64,000 bases of DNA from an uncultured Slackia sp. (GTDB taxonomy: Bacteria > Actinomycetota > Coriobacteriia > Coriobacteriales > Eggerthellaceae), in assembly GCF_959608125.1 (NCBI RefSeq), contig NZ_CAUHPG010000009.1, positions 22,038-86,037 on the forward strand. The letters run 5' to 3'. Shown here piece by piece: positions 35,455-44,568 of this stretch. Position 1 is the stretch's first letter, and each line of letters opens with the position of its first letter. The notes beneath the pieces were generated by a model that was not told where the DNA came from, ran no database searches, and worked only from the letters and a program-made list of their open reading frames with translations. Both the position numbers and the translations under genes were made by a program.

Positions 35455-36762
35455 ATGATGTGGAACTGCTCTTCATACCGTTTCGATTCGAGGATGCCCG
35501 TTGTTATGGGCATCCTTAACGTTACGCCCGATTCTTTCTCCGACGGAGGAATGCATAACGGATACGAGGCCGCCTTGGCCCACGCTCGCGCCATGGTCGA
35601 CGCTGGCGCTCGAATCATCGACGTGGGCGGCGAATCCACCCGTCCCGGCGCCGCTGCCGTGTCGATCGAAGAGGAACTCGCACGTACCGTCGACGTCGTG
35701 CGCGCGCTTGCCGCCGATGGCATCTGCGTGAGCATCGACACGCGCCACGCCGAAGTGGCCCGCGCGTGCGTCGAAGCCGGCGCGGCGATCATCAACGACG
35801 TGTCGGGTTTCCGCGATTCCGCCATGGTGGAGGTTGCCGCCTCGTGCGATGCCGGCTGCGTGGTCATGCACATGAAGGGCGAGCCTGCCACCATGCAGGA
35901 CAACCCGGTCTATGACGACGTGGTGGCCGAGGTTCGCGATTACCTTTCTGGCCAGGCGGCCATGCTCGAGGCGGCAGGCGTAGCGCCTGAGCGCATCTGC
36001 ATCGATCCCGGTCCGGGCTTCGGCAAGACTCCGTCGCAGACCATGGAGCTCATGAGGAACTTCCACGAGTTCTCGCGTCTGGGGTATCCCACCATGTGCG
36101 CCGTGTCGCGCAAGCGCTATATCGGCGAGGCTTACGGCATCCCCGATGCCTTGCAGCGTGACGAGGCGTCGGCGACCGAGGCTCTTATGGCTTGCGAGCT
36201 CGGCGCTTCGGTGGTGCGTGCCCACAATGTGGAAGCCACCGTGAAAGCTCTCGCGGACCTGCGTCCGTACGTGCTGATCGCGCTCGGATCCAACGTCGCG
36301 CTCGTGGCGAATCCCGGCGAAGAGACCGAGGGCAAGATCGCCAATCTGCAGCAGGCGATCACGGGCCTGTGCTCTATTCCCGATACGCAGATCATCGATA
36401 TCTCGAGCTTCTACGAAAGCGAGCCCGCCTATTACGAGGACCAGGATGCCTTCGTCAATGCGGTGCTTCTGGCCCGCACCGGCGTGCCGCCCAAGGAGCT
36501 TCTGCGCTATCTGCATGCGACCGAGAACAGCCTCGGCCGTGTCCGCGAGATAGAGAACGGACCGCGCACGCTCGATCTGGACATCGTGGATTATCAGATG
36601 TACGTTGGCGAAAGCGACGAGCTGACGCTGCCGCATCCGCGCGCGACGGAGCGCGACTTCGTCGTGAAGCCGCTTCTCGAGATTCTGCCGAATCACGTGC
36701 TCGCCGACGGAACGCCTGTGACTCTCGACAAAGCTGTCTATGGTGAGGCCCATGCGATTTAG
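35455..36762 (+). CDS. folP: Fused dihydropteroate synthase - HPPK (FolP-FolK)
   Basis: A 435-residue fusion covering two consecutive steps of folate synthesis. Residues 1-270 are dihydropteroate synthase with GILNVTPDSFSDGG, DVGGESTRPGA, DVSGF and the final RAHNV. Residues 272-425 are 6-hydroxymethyl-dihydropterin pyrophosphokinase with IALGSNV, SSFYESEPAYYEDQDAFVNAV and GPRTLDLDIVDY. The gene begins right after the ftsH stop and overlaps birA. FolB (aldolase) is not in this window. ATG at 35458 is an alternative start. Confidence 0.93.
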   Translation: MMWNCSSYRFDSRMPVVMGILNVTPDSFSDGGMHNGYEAALAHARAMVDAGARIIDVGGESTRPGAAAVSIEEELARTVDVVRALAADGICVSIDTRHAEVARACVEAGAAIINDVSGFRDSAMVEVAASCDAGCVVMHMKGEPATMQDNPVYDDVVAEVRDYLSGQAAMLEAAGVAPERICIDPGPGFGKTPSQTMELMRNFHEFSRLGYPTMCAVSRKRYIGEAYGIPDALQRDEASATEALMACELGASVVRAHNVEATVKALADLRPYVLIALGSNVALVANPGEETEGKIANLQQAITGLCSIPDTQIIDISSFYESEPAYYEDQDAFVNAVLLARTGVPPKELLRYLHATENSLGRVREIENGPRTLDLDIVDYQMYVGESDELTLPHPRATERDFVVKPLLEILPNHVLADGTPVTLDKAVYGEAHAI

Positions 36763-37306
36763 CATCACCACGAAAGACATCACGGGTTCGACCAATGACG
36801 ATGTATGGGCGCTTGCCGCAGAGGGGGCTCCTGCCGGCACCGTCGTGGCGGCGCGTTGTCAGCGTTCGGGCCGCGGTCAGTGGGGACGTGTGTGGATGAG
36901 CCCGGAAGGCGGCCTGTACTTTTCGGTGCTTATGCGCCCGGGCACGCCGGAGCGTACCTGGCCTGCGTACAGCAGGGCCCTGGCCGAGGCCGTAGCTGCG
37001 GTGCTGCGCGAAGAATGCGGCGTCGGCTCCGACGTCATCCGCGTGAAAGCGCCCAACGACGTGGTGTGCGACGAAGGAAAGCTCTGCGGCATCTCGCTGG
37101 AATCGCGCAACGGCGCGATCGTGGTGGGTGTCGGAGTGAACGTGTTCCATTCCGCGCGTCCTATCGTGACCGACGGTCGCAACGAGCCCGCCTATGTGTG
37201 CGACATCGCCTCCGACTACATCGCCCCGTCGGTTCGTGCCCTGGACGATTTGCTGGAGCGTCTGTTGGCATCCTTTGCGGTTGTTATGGAGGGTCCGCTC
37301 GAATAG
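36752..37306 (+). CDS. birA: Biotin-protein ligase, minimal catalytic form
   Basis: A short 184-residue ligase that would attach biotin to carboxylase carrier proteins. It has STNDDV, the biotinyl-AMP loop GRGQWGRVW, KLCGISLE and VGVGVNV. It lacks the N-terminal DNA-binding domain and most of the C-terminal SH3-like domain. The usual KWPND motif is KAPND. It should therefore not act as a repressor. The ATG at 36752 has GTGAGG in front; ATG at 36740 is possible. The start lies inside the 3' end of folPK, so it is translated from the same mRNA. Confidence 0.85.
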   Translation: MRFSITTKDITGSTNDDVWALAAEGAPAGTVVAARCQRSGRGQWGRVWMSPEGGLYFSVLMRPGTPERTWPAYSRALAEAVAAVLREECGVGSDVIRVKAPNDVVCDEGKLCGISLESRNGAIVVGVGVNVFHSARPIVTDGRNEPAYVCDIASDYIAPSVRALDDLLERLLASFAVVMEGPLE

Positions 37307-37383
37307 ATGCGCATCGTCTCGTATCGACGTTACAATAAATTGTTTGCGTCGAATACACGAAGGCAAAAAGGCGGTCTGAGCAT

Positions 37384-38916
37384 ATGAAACACGAAATTGA
37401 AGAGATTCGCGATGCGTCCGATGGGGAAATCGAACCCTCCTCGGGCGCATCGGTGCATCATGCCTCGAATCGGGATGGGGCGGACGCGATGAGCGATCGC
37501 GTGAGCAGGATGGGTACGGCCAGCATTCCCAAGCTTGCCGTCGAGTTCGCCGTGCCCGCTATTCTAGGCATGGTCGTCAACGGCGCCTACAATCTGATCG
37601 ACTCGGTGTTCTTGGGTCATGGAGCAGGCGAGATAGGCTTGTCGGCAATTACCGTGGCTTCTCCTACCATGACGATTTTCCTGGCTTTGGCCATGTTGAT
37701 CGGCGCCGGCGGCAATGCGTTGTGCGCGCTGCGCCTCGGCGAGGGCAAGCACGAAGAAGCCGAGCACATCCTAGGCAACACGGCTATGATGGCCGTGCTG
37801 GTCAGTGTGGTGCTGGCCGTGCTGGCACACATTCCCTTCGTAGTCGAACCTGTTCTCTCCCTGTCTTCGGCGACCGAAACAGTGCGCCCCTATGCACGCG
37901 AATTCATCCAGATTATCAGCCTGGGCTGCGTTTTCCAGATCGTCGGCATGGGCTTGAACAACTTCATCCGTACTGCGGGCGCGCCGAACCGCGCGCTGGT
38001 CACCATGCTGATCGGCGCTATCGGCTGCACGGTGTTCAACGCCATTTTCGTTTTGTGGTGGGGCTGGGGAGTCGCCGGCAGCGCGTGGGCCACGGTATGC
38101 GGCCAGGCTATCAGCTGCGCGACGGTCATCTGGTATTTCACCAAGACTCCGGGCGTTCCGCTGCGCCTGCGTCGCTGCTATTTTCCGATCAAGGCCAAAT
38201 TGGCCCGCGGCATCTTGGCTTTGGGCGCGGCATCGTTCGCCGTTCAGGCCGCCGGCGCCGTGGTGAACTTCTTCATCAACTTCATGCTGGTGAAATACGG
38301 CTCGCTCGACCCCATCGGCGCCGATAACGCGCTGGCGTCCGTCGGCGTGGTGCAGCGCATCGGTATGTTCGTCATCCTGCCGCTCATCGGCGTTTCGGTG
38401 GCTATCCAGCCGCTTCTCGGCTTTAATTACGGCGCCAAGCTTTGGGACCGCGTGAAGACCACGCTTAAGGTGGGTTCGGTGGGCGCCACTGTCATGGGAA
38501 CCCTCATGTGGGTTGCCATCATGGTGTTCGCGCCTCAGATCGTAGGCTTTTTCGGCATCAAAGAACAGACGCTCGTCGATTTCACGGCGTTCGCGCTGCG
38601 CGTCGATTTGATCTTCCTTCCGCTGATCGGCTTCCAGATCGTGGGCGCCAATTACTTCCAGGCTACCGGCCAGCCTGCGAAAAGCATCATTCTTTCGCTC
38701 ACGCGTCAGATTCTGTTCTTGATTCCCCTCTTGTTCGTATTGCCTGAAACGCTGCCGATGATCGCGCCGATGCTCGATTCGCTCGATGCCGTGTACTTCG
38801 CGGTGCCTCTGGCCGATTTCCTCGCCGTGTTCACCGTGCTGATCTTCGTAGGCATGGAGGTGCGATCTCTCAATAGCCGCTCCGCCGCGGCGAAGGGGGC
38901 GAAGGCGCGTGCGTAA
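37384..38916 (+). CDS. MATE family efflux transporter
   Basis: A 510-residue transporter with about 12 helices after a 45-residue soluble acidic N terminus. Family features are ILGMVVNGAYNLIDSVFLG (helix 1), the duplicated half beginning near SFAVQAAGAVVNFFINF, and PLLGFNYGAK. MATE proteins export cationic drugs and metabolites with Na+ or H+. AAGGCGG precedes the ATG. The following ABC ATPase starts inside its last codons, so co-expression is likely. Confidence 0.9.
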   Translation: MKHEIEEIRDASDGEIEPSSGASVHHASNRDGADAMSDRVSRMGTASIPKLAVEFAVPAILGMVVNGAYNLIDSVFLGHGAGEIGLSAITVASPTMTIFLALAMLIGAGGNALCALRLGEGKHEEAEHILGNTAMMAVLVSVVLAVLAHIPFVVEPVLSLSSATETVRPYAREFIQIISLGCVFQIVGMGLNNFIRTAGAPNRALVTMLIGAIGCTVFNAIFVLWWGWGVAGSAWATVCGQAISCATVIWYFTKTPGVPLRLRRCYFPIKAKLARGILALGAASFAVQAAGAVVNFFINFMLVKYGSLDPIGADNALASVGVVQRIGMFVILPLIGVSVAIQPLLGFNYGAKLWDRVKTTLKVGSVGATVMGTLMWVAIMVFAPQIVGFFGIKEQTLVDFTAFALRVDLIFLPLIGFQIVGANYFQATGQPAKSIILSLTRQILFLIPLLFVLPETLPMIAPMLDSLDAVYFAVPLADFLAVFTVLIFVGMEVRSLNSRSAAAKGAKARA

Positions 38917-39748
38917 GCAGGATGTTCCTGGTTCGGCCCGCGTGCCGAAACTCGAGTTACGCGCGGTGCGTCAGCGCTATCGCGGCACGCGCGGCGAAAC
39001 GTTGGCCCTTGACCGCATGGACCTTGTCGTTGCCGCAGGGGAGTCGGTCGCGGTATTGGGTCCGTCGGGTTGCGGCAAGTCGACGAGCCTTTTGGCAGCA
39101 TGCGGCCTGCAGCGTCCGACCGAGGGCGAAGCGCTTGTCGACGGCGTTCCCCTCGCTGGTCCGCGCCTTGAAACGGCCCTCATCTTGCAGGATTTCGGCC
39201 TGATGCCGTGGAAGACGGTTGAGCAGAATGCCGCGCTCGGTCTGCAGGTGCGCAAGATGCCCAAGAAGGAGCGCATGGAGCGTGCCCACGCGGCGCTGTG
39301 CCAGGTAGGGCTCGACGAATTCGCCAAAGCGTATCCGTCCGAGTTGTCGGGCGGCATGCGGCAGCGTTTGGCCATGGCCCGCGCCCTGGCGTGCGACATC
39401 GACTTGCTTTTGATGGACGAACCGCTTTCGGCGCTCGACGCGCTTTTGCGCGAAGAGATGCAGAACATGCTGAAGCGCTGCTGGCGCGAAGAGGGCTACG
39501 CCCAGGTGCTCGTGACGCATTCGATTGAAGAAGCCGTCTTCTTGGGCCAGCGCATCGTTGTGATGACGCCGCGCCCCGGCAGGGTGGCGAAGGTGGTCGA
39601 CAACGCCGAGATGCTTGCCGACGACTGGCGTGACACGCCGCTGTTCTTCGAGCGATGCCGCCTGCTGCGCGACGTGCTACGCTCCGAGTCGCCATCCGGC
39701 CGGGCCGTCGAGGGCGAAGCGGAGAAAGGAGCGCGCCATGATGCGTAA
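38909..39748 (+). CDS. ABC transporter ATPase, nitrate/sulfonate/taurine (SsuB/TauB) type
   Basis: A 279-residue ATPase with Walker A GPSGCGKST, Q-loop LQDFGLMPWKTV, signature LSGGMRQRLAMARAL, Walker B LLLMDEPLSALD and the His-switch VTHSIEEAV. The Q-loop and following residues match importers for sulfonates, nitrate or thiamine precursors. GTG at 38909 overlaps the MATE stop. The permease starts 11 bases before its end. No substrate-binding protein lies nearby. Confidence 0.88.
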   Translation: MRKQDVPGSARVPKLELRAVRQRYRGTRGETLALDRMDLVVAAGESVAVLGPSGCGKSTSLLAACGLQRPTEGEALVDGVPLAGPRLETALILQDFGLMPWKTVEQNAALGLQVRKMPKKERMERAHAALCQVGLDEFAKAYPSELSGGMRQRLAMARALACDIDLLLMDEPLSALDALLREEMQNMLKRCWREEGYAQVLVTHSIEEAVFLGQRIVVMTPRPGRVAKVVDNAEMLADDWRDTPLFFERCRLLRDVLRSESPSGRAVEGEAEKGARHDA

Positions 39749-40508
39749 CGGCCTTGTTCGCAAAATCGGGGGATACCTGTTCGCGATCGCGTTCATCCTG
39801 GCGGGCTGGCAGTTGACGGCCGTCGCCGTGGGCAACCCCGTGCTCCCTGGGCCTTTCGAAGCCATTCCTATGGTGGGAACGTATTTCTCCGACCTGTGGC
39901 CTGCGCTTCTCGTGAGCTTGTACCGCGTGGTCGCAGCCATGACGATCGGCACCGTGCTCGCCATTCCGCTGGGTTTGATATGCGGGCGCTCTCCGCGTAT
40001 CGACGCGGTGTTCGCCCCGGTGCTGTATTTCCTCTATCCGCTGCCGAAGGTGGTGCTGCTACCTGTGTTGGTGGTGCTCATGGGCCTCGCCGATGCGCCG
40101 AAGATCGTCCTGATCGCGTTGACCGTCTTTTTCCAAGTGCTCGTCACCGTGCGCGACGCCGCGCAAAGCGTGCCCGAGGAAAGCGTGATGTCCATGCGTT
40201 CGCTCGGCTCAGGCCGTTGGGACATCTACCGTCACGTGATCGTGCCGGCAACGCTGCCCGAGCTGTTCACTGCGCTGCGTATTTCGAGCGGCACCGCGGT
40301 GGCGATCCTGTTCTTCGCCGAAAGCCTCGCGGGTTCGACCGGCTTGGGTTATTTTATCGTCGATGCGTGGGCGTTGCTCGCGTATCCGAAGATGTTCGCG
40401 GGCATCATCGCCATGGCGTTTCTCGGTGTGGTGCTTTACGAGCTGTTCGACCTGGCCGATCGTCGTCTCACGCGTTGGAAGGCGCGCGGCGCCCGTTCGG
40501 GCCTGTAG
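39738..40508 (+). CDS. ABC transporter permease, SsuC/TauC type
   Basis: A 256-residue permease with six helices and the EAA loop ESVMSMRSLGSGRWDIYRHV (about 148-167). LPKVVLLPVLVVLMG and AESLAGSTGLGYFI are typical of sulfonate/nitrate/thiamine-precursor importers. The ATG at 39738 follows GGAGAAAGGAG. It overlaps the ATPase gene and is followed by a terminator. The substrate is unknown. Confidence 0.88.
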   Translation: MMRNGLVRKIGGYLFAIAFILAGWQLTAVAVGNPVLPGPFEAIPMVGTYFSDLWPALLVSLYRVVAAMTIGTVLAIPLGLICGRSPRIDAVFAPVLYFLYPLPKVVLLPVLVVLMGLADAPKIVLIALTVFFQVLVTVRDAAQSVPEESVMSMRSLGSGRWDIYRHVIVPATLPELFTALRISSGTAVAILFFAESLAGSTGLGYFIVDAWALLAYPKMFAGIIAMAFLGVVLYELFDLADRRLTRWKARGARSGL

Positions 40509-40542
40509 GGCCGACGTATCGTCCGGCTATCGCCGTATGAAA

Positions 40543-40572
40543 AAAGCGCTCCGTTCGATGACGGAGCGCTTT
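40543..40572. terminator. Bidirectional terminator, ABC permease / GNAT gene
   Basis: A 12-bp stem (40543-40554 with 40561-40572), loop TCGATG, flanked by A and T tracts. Confidence 0.85.
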
Positions 40573-40605
40573 CGCGTTTTTCGGGGTTTGCCGAGGTCGG
40601 GCGTC

Positions 40606-41169
40606 CTAGTGCTTCTTCGCTTCTCGCAGTTCGCTCATAGGACGGATCATAGTATGGGTAAGGCCGAAGGCCAGCCTATCGATCGCTACGGCATAGCGAA
40701 CGGGGTTTTCGGGCTTTTCGCCGCAAATGAGGATTTCGAACAGGTCGCCGTCTTTGAAGCCGTATCCGGTCGGTTTGAAGCCGTTATCCAGATAGAACTT
40801 GCGGCGCGCTTCGCGCTGCTTGGCGTTGTCGGCGTTGCGCTTGCGCGATTCGATATCGAGCGCGACGGGCATTCCGGGATGGCTCTGCTTCAGAAGTTCG
40901 AGGATCTGTCCGCCGTAGCCGCGGCCTCGAAGTTCGGGATCGACGGCCAGGTAGTAGATGTAGACCAGGTCGTCGGTGACGACTTGGCAGGAGAAGCCGC
41001 AGAACGTTCCTTCATCGCTGTAGGACACGATTTCCATGCCGTTCATGCCGGCGCGCAGCCTGAGCGCCCAGAAGGGGATGCGCTGCTCGACGGGGAATGC
41101 CGCTTCGTAGAGCTTCTTGACGCGACGCGTCGTCGCTCCGAAAAGGGAAACGTGTTTTGCTTCAAGCAT
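40606..41169 (-). CDS. GNAT family N-acetyltransferase
   Basis: A 187-residue acetyltransferase. The acetyl-CoA site is LAVDPELRGRGYGGQILELL (about 75-94), and YIYYLAV is the usual beta-4. KFYLDNGFKPTGY near 130 is the family C-terminal block. The start at 41169 has AAGGAG in front; the longer frame to 41247 does not. Substrate unknown. It follows the MFS gene on the same strand after about 125 bp. Confidence 0.85.
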   Translation of the reverse strand: MLEAKHVSLFGATTRRVKKLYEAAFPVEQRIPFWALRLRAGMNGMEIVSYSDEGTFCGFSCQVVTDDLVYIYYLAVDPELRGRGYGGQILELLKQSHPGMPVALDIESRKRNADNAKQREARRKFYLDNGFKPTGYGFKDGDLFEILICGEKPENPVRYAVAIDRLAFGLTHTMIRPMSELREAKKH

Positions 41170-41295
41170 GTGGTCGTACTCCTTGCGTATCGTATCGGTT
41201 GCGGTCGTGCGATTCGCCGCGCGAAGAAGAAGCGGGTCGCTGCGCATCGTCTTCGCGCGGCGAATCGGAGAGGCTTTCGGACGGGCGTTCCGAAG

Positions 41296-42534
41296 CTAGG
41301 TACGGTGCGGTCTCTTTTTTGTCGCCGCGATGCGCGCGGCCAATGCCGCCGCCAGGATGAGCGAGGCCAGCGAGCACAAGGCCGGCAGCGAAAACGCCGC
41401 ATCGAACCCCGCCCCTTCGACGGCGACCCCTGCGAAAAAAGCCCCTGCGGAAACGCCGACGCTCGTGGCGGTATTGAGCCACGAAAACATCTCCGCTTGG
41501 CGCTCTTCCGGTGCGAGCGAGCCGCTGATCTGGTAATACAGGTTGTCGCACGGGGCGCCCGCCATGCCGATGGCAAACATGACCAGGCACATGGCGGAAA
41601 ACCCGTCGGCTACGGGCGTTAGAAGCGTCACGGCGAAAAACACCGCTGCGAACACCGGCAGCTGCTTGTGCACGGCAAGGGTGCGCGACGATGGTTGCAG
41701 CCGGTTGAAGAGCACGACTCCCGCTGCGGCGCCAACGGACCAGGCCGAAATGGCCGCGGATCCCAGGATCGCAGCCCCCTGGTCGGAATAAAACAGGGGG
41801 ATGAGCGCCTCCATCCATCCCGAATAGCACATCTTGCCCAAGCATACCAGCAGGAGGAGCGCTACGGCCAGCGTGAGCAGGGCGGGGCGAGGCAGCGGCG
41901 CGGCCGAATCCTTGCGGTTCAGCGTGCGTTTTCTATTGCGTTGCGCATGGTTTTTCACCGGCTCGAGCGACGCCAGCACGAGCGACCCCGCCGTGCAGCC
42001 TACGGTGGCGGCTATCAGGCCCCATTCGGGTGCGCCGAATGCGATGAAGACGCTTGCCAGAAGCGGACCCATCACGTAGAGCAGGTCGACTACCAGCACT
42101 TCGAAGTTGTAGGCGGTCGATATCAGGCCGATGTCGAGCATCACAGGCCACAGGGATCGCGTCACGCCGGCAACGGGCGGCGTGAGTGCGCCTGCTGCGA
42201 ACGAGCATGCCGCCACCAATACGGGGTGGACGTTTGCCTCGACGGCGCCGACCAGGCCGATGATCGAAGCCAGTTCGGCCACGCCCAGCACGCGCAAGGC
42301 CGTCGGACCGTGACCACGGTCAACCATGCGGCCGAATATCGGACCGAAGCACGCCATACCCGCAGTGAAGGCCGCGGTGGCGACGCCCGATACGGCGGCG
42401 CCGTAGTGCATGCTGACGAATAGCACCAGAATCAGGGTGACCACTCCCATAGGAAGGCGGGCGAGGGTCATGGAGACGACGATGCTTGGGACGTGATGTG
42501 TGGAAAGAAAGGCCCGATAGCCCGTTTCGCGCAT
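41296..42534 (-). CDS. MFS transporter, 12 TM
   Basis: A 412-residue major-facilitator protein with twelve helices in two halves joined by a basic loop (about 190-210). It has the GxxxDRGHGPT motif (FGRMVDRGHGPTALR), and its C-terminal half resembles exporters of unknown substrate. ATG at 42534 follows GAAGGAG, a strong site, whereas the frame up to 42579 lacks one. Its neighbours give no clear substrate. Confidence 0.85.
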   Translation of the reverse strand: MRETGYRAFLSTHHVPSIVVSMTLARLPMGVVTLILVLFVSMHYGAAVSGVATAAFTAGMACFGPIFGRMVDRGHGPTALRVLGVAELASIIGLVGAVEANVHPVLVAACSFAAGALTPPVAGVTRSLWPVMLDIGLISTAYNFEVLVVDLLYVMGPLLASVFIAFGAPEWGLIAATVGCTAGSLVLASLEPVKNHAQRNRKRTLNRKDSAAPLPRPALLTLAVALLLLVCLGKMCYSGWMEALIPLFYSDQGAAILGSAAISAWSVGAAAGVVLFNRLQPSSRTLAVHKQLPVFAAVFFAVTLLTPVADGFSAMCLVMFAIGMAGAPCDNLYYQISGSLAPEERQAEMFSWLNTATSVGVSAGAFFAGVAVEGAGFDAAFSLPALCSLASLILAAALAARIAATKKRPHRT

Positions 42535-42702
42535 GGCCGCTCCTTCTGTCGCTCTGGTCTTCGCGTTTCGCCGAGCCATTATAAAAGCGTCGAGAGGATT
42601 CGATCATCCCTGTCTCTAAGGTATTTCGCGTCTAAACGGGCGATGTCGCCTATGTCGCGCTTGCGTCGCCCTCATTCCGTCCCGACGGCGGCGCAGATGC
42701 AT

Positions 42703-43740
42703 CTAGCGCATGTGTTCGTGAATGCTGGGAAGCGCCACGATGAACGCCGCGCCGCCTTCTGCGCGATTGAAGGCTTCGATGGTGCCGTCGTGCGCGTCTA
42801 TGATGCTTTTCGCGATGGCCAGGCCCAATCCCGTACCGCCGGTATTGCGCGCGCGCGAGTTGTCGCCTCGGTAGAAACGCGTGAACAAAAGCTTCGGGTC
42901 GACGTTGCCGAAGCCGGGGCCGTCGTCGAGCACGCTGATGACCGAGCGGTCGGCAAGGCCTTCGAGCCTGACGACGATGTGGCCGTCTTCGCCGATGAAG
43001 CGGGCCGCATTGGCGACCAGGTTGTAGATGACCTGCTGCAGGCGGTCGGGGATGCCCAGCACGTCGGGCGCTTCGCCTGTTACCTCGAGCGAGCCGCCAC
43101 GCTCTTCGATGAGCGGACCGAGCGCATCGGCGACGTCTTCGGCTATCGCGTGCAGGTTGACGCGCTGCATCATGACCTGGTCGGTGCCTTCTTCGATGTG
43201 CTGCAGGGTCAAAAGCTCGTTCGCCATGCGTGAGAGGCGCTCCGATTCGCTGATGATGGTGTGGCAGAAGCGTTCGCGCAGCTCCTGCGGCATATCGGGG
43301 TCCATGAGGGTTTCGGCGTTGCCTCGGATGGCGGTCAGCGGAGTGCGCAGCTCGTGGGCCACGTCGCTGATGAAGCGGGTCTGGCGTTTCTGCTGCACGG
43401 CCAGGTCGCTCATCTTGGTCTTGGTCTGCTCGCTCAACGCGATGAAATCGTCGGCCAGCATATCCGCTTCGTAGAGCTTGCCGTCGGGTTCGATAGTGAC
43501 GCGCGTATCGCCTTCGAGCACGGCTTTCGCCTTGCGGTGCAGGCTTGAGAGCGGGTCCGCCATGTAATGGCCGATCACCAGGCTCAGGACGAAGGTGAAC
43601 GTGCATCCCATGAAGATGCACCAGGCCAGAAAAGCGGGGTGGTCGAACCCGACGAACGCGATGATGAAAAGCATCGCCAGGGAGGACGCCATGGCGAAGA
43701 TGGCCGTCAGTACTGAAAAGTATGTTTGGAGTCGTTTCAA
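42703..43740 (-). CDS. Sensor histidine kinase with minimal sensor region
   Basis: A kinase of about 345 residues. Two membrane helices (about 8-31 and 37-58) are joined by only a few outside residues, so it resembles intramembrane-sensing kinases. A HAMP-like segment follows (60-115). His129 in FISDVAHELRTPLTAIRGN is the phospho-site. ATPase motifs are NLVANAARF, DDGPGFG and GGTGLGLAIAKSI. TTG at 43740 is proposed as the start since GAGGAA lies eight bases upstream; ATG at 43764 is possible. It follows its regulator on the same strand. Confidence 0.85.
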   Translation of the reverse strand: MKRLQTYFSVLTAIFAMASSLAMLFIIAFVGFDHPAFLAWCIFMGCTFTFVLSLVIGHYMADPLSSLHRKAKAVLEGDTRVTIEPDGKLYEADMLADDFIALSEQTKTKMSDLAVQQKRQTRFISDVAHELRTPLTAIRGNAETLMDPDMPQELRERFCHTIISESERLSRMANELLTLQHIEEGTDQVMMQRVNLHAIAEDVADALGPLIEERGGSLEVTGEAPDVLGIPDRLQQVIYNLVANAARFIGEDGHIVVRLEGLADRSVISVLDDGPGFGNVDPKLLFTRFYRGDNSRARNTGGTGLGLAIAKSIIDAHDGTIEAFNRAEGGAAFIVALPSIHEHMR

Positions 43741-43774
43741 GGGAGACGTTCCTCGGTCGTGCATTTGAATCGTG

Positions 43775-43810
43775 CGGCCATATCCCGTCCGATACGACGG
43801 GATATGGCCG
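43775..43810 (-). other. Perfect 15-bp inverted repeat between response regulator and kinase
   Basis: Bases 43775-43789 pair perfectly with 43796-43810 around a six-base loop. No T run follows. It may stabilise the upstream mRNA end, reduce kinase expression or bind a protein. Confidence 0.6.
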
Positions 43811-43875
43811 CGGGTCGATCTTCGGTTTCGTGCGCGCAAAAGACGAAGCGCCCATGGCGGGCGCTTCCGTCGAAA

Positions 43876-44568
43876 TTACGCGCGCAGGCGGTAGCCGTAG
43901 CCGCGGACCGTCTCGATGATGCCGGGGTCGAAGCCTGCGGCGGATATCTTGTCGCGCAGTCGTTTGATGTGGGTGTCGACGGTTTTCGTCTCGGTGATGT
44001 ATTCCCAGCCCCAGGCTTCGCGCAGCAAGTCTTCGCGCGTAACCACCTTGCCGGCGTCCTTCATGAGGGCGGCAAGAAGCTCGAATTCGCGCGGGGTGAG
44101 GTCGATCGGGCCGTTTTCGCCTTCGGCGATGTGGCGGTCTTCGTCGAGGGTGATGCCCGCTGCGGTGAGCGCGCCTGAATCGGCTGCGGCGTCGATGGAG
44201 CCGCGGCGCAGCAGGGCGCGTACACGGGCGATCAGCTCGCGTACGCCAAAGGGTTTGGCCAGGTAATCGTCGCCGCCGATTTCCAGACCGACCACTTTGT
44301 CGAGCTCGGTGTCGCGCGCGGAGAGGAACAGGACGGGCGCGCTCGTGCGTGCGCGCAGGCGGCGGCACAGCTCGTAGCCGTCCATGCCGGGAAGCATGAT
44401 GTCGAGCACGAAAAGGTCGTAATGCTTGCGCGTGGCCGCTTCGAGGCCTGCTTCGCCGTTCGAGGCGACGTCTACTTTGAAGCCTTCTTTCATGAGGCTG
44501 TAGGAAACGAAGTCGGTGATGGACTGTTCGTCGTCGACGACCAGGATGGATTCTGCTTCTTCGTTCAC
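43876..44568 (-). CDS. OmpR-family response regulator
   Basis: A 230-residue response regulator. The receiver has VVDDEQS, phospho-acceptor Asp56 in LFVLDIMLPGMDG, and Lys in LAKPFG. The winged-helix part has LTPREFELLAALM, TVDTHIKRLRDKI and the closing RGYGYRLRA. AAAGGAACG lies before the ATG at 44568. It is transcribed with the kinase at 42703-43740 and diverges from fhs. The stimulus is unknown. Confidence 0.92.
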   Translation of the reverse strand: MNEEAESILVVDDEQSITDFVSYSLMKEGFKVDVASNGEAGLEAATRKHYDLFVLDIMLPGMDGYELCRRLRARTSAPVLFLSARDTELDKVVGLEIGGDDYLAKPFGVRELIARVRALLRRGSIDAAADSGALTAAGITLDEDRHIAEGENGPIDLTPREFELLAALMKDAGKVVTREDLLREAWGWEYITETKTVDTHIKRLRDKISAAGFDPGIIETVRGYGYRLRA

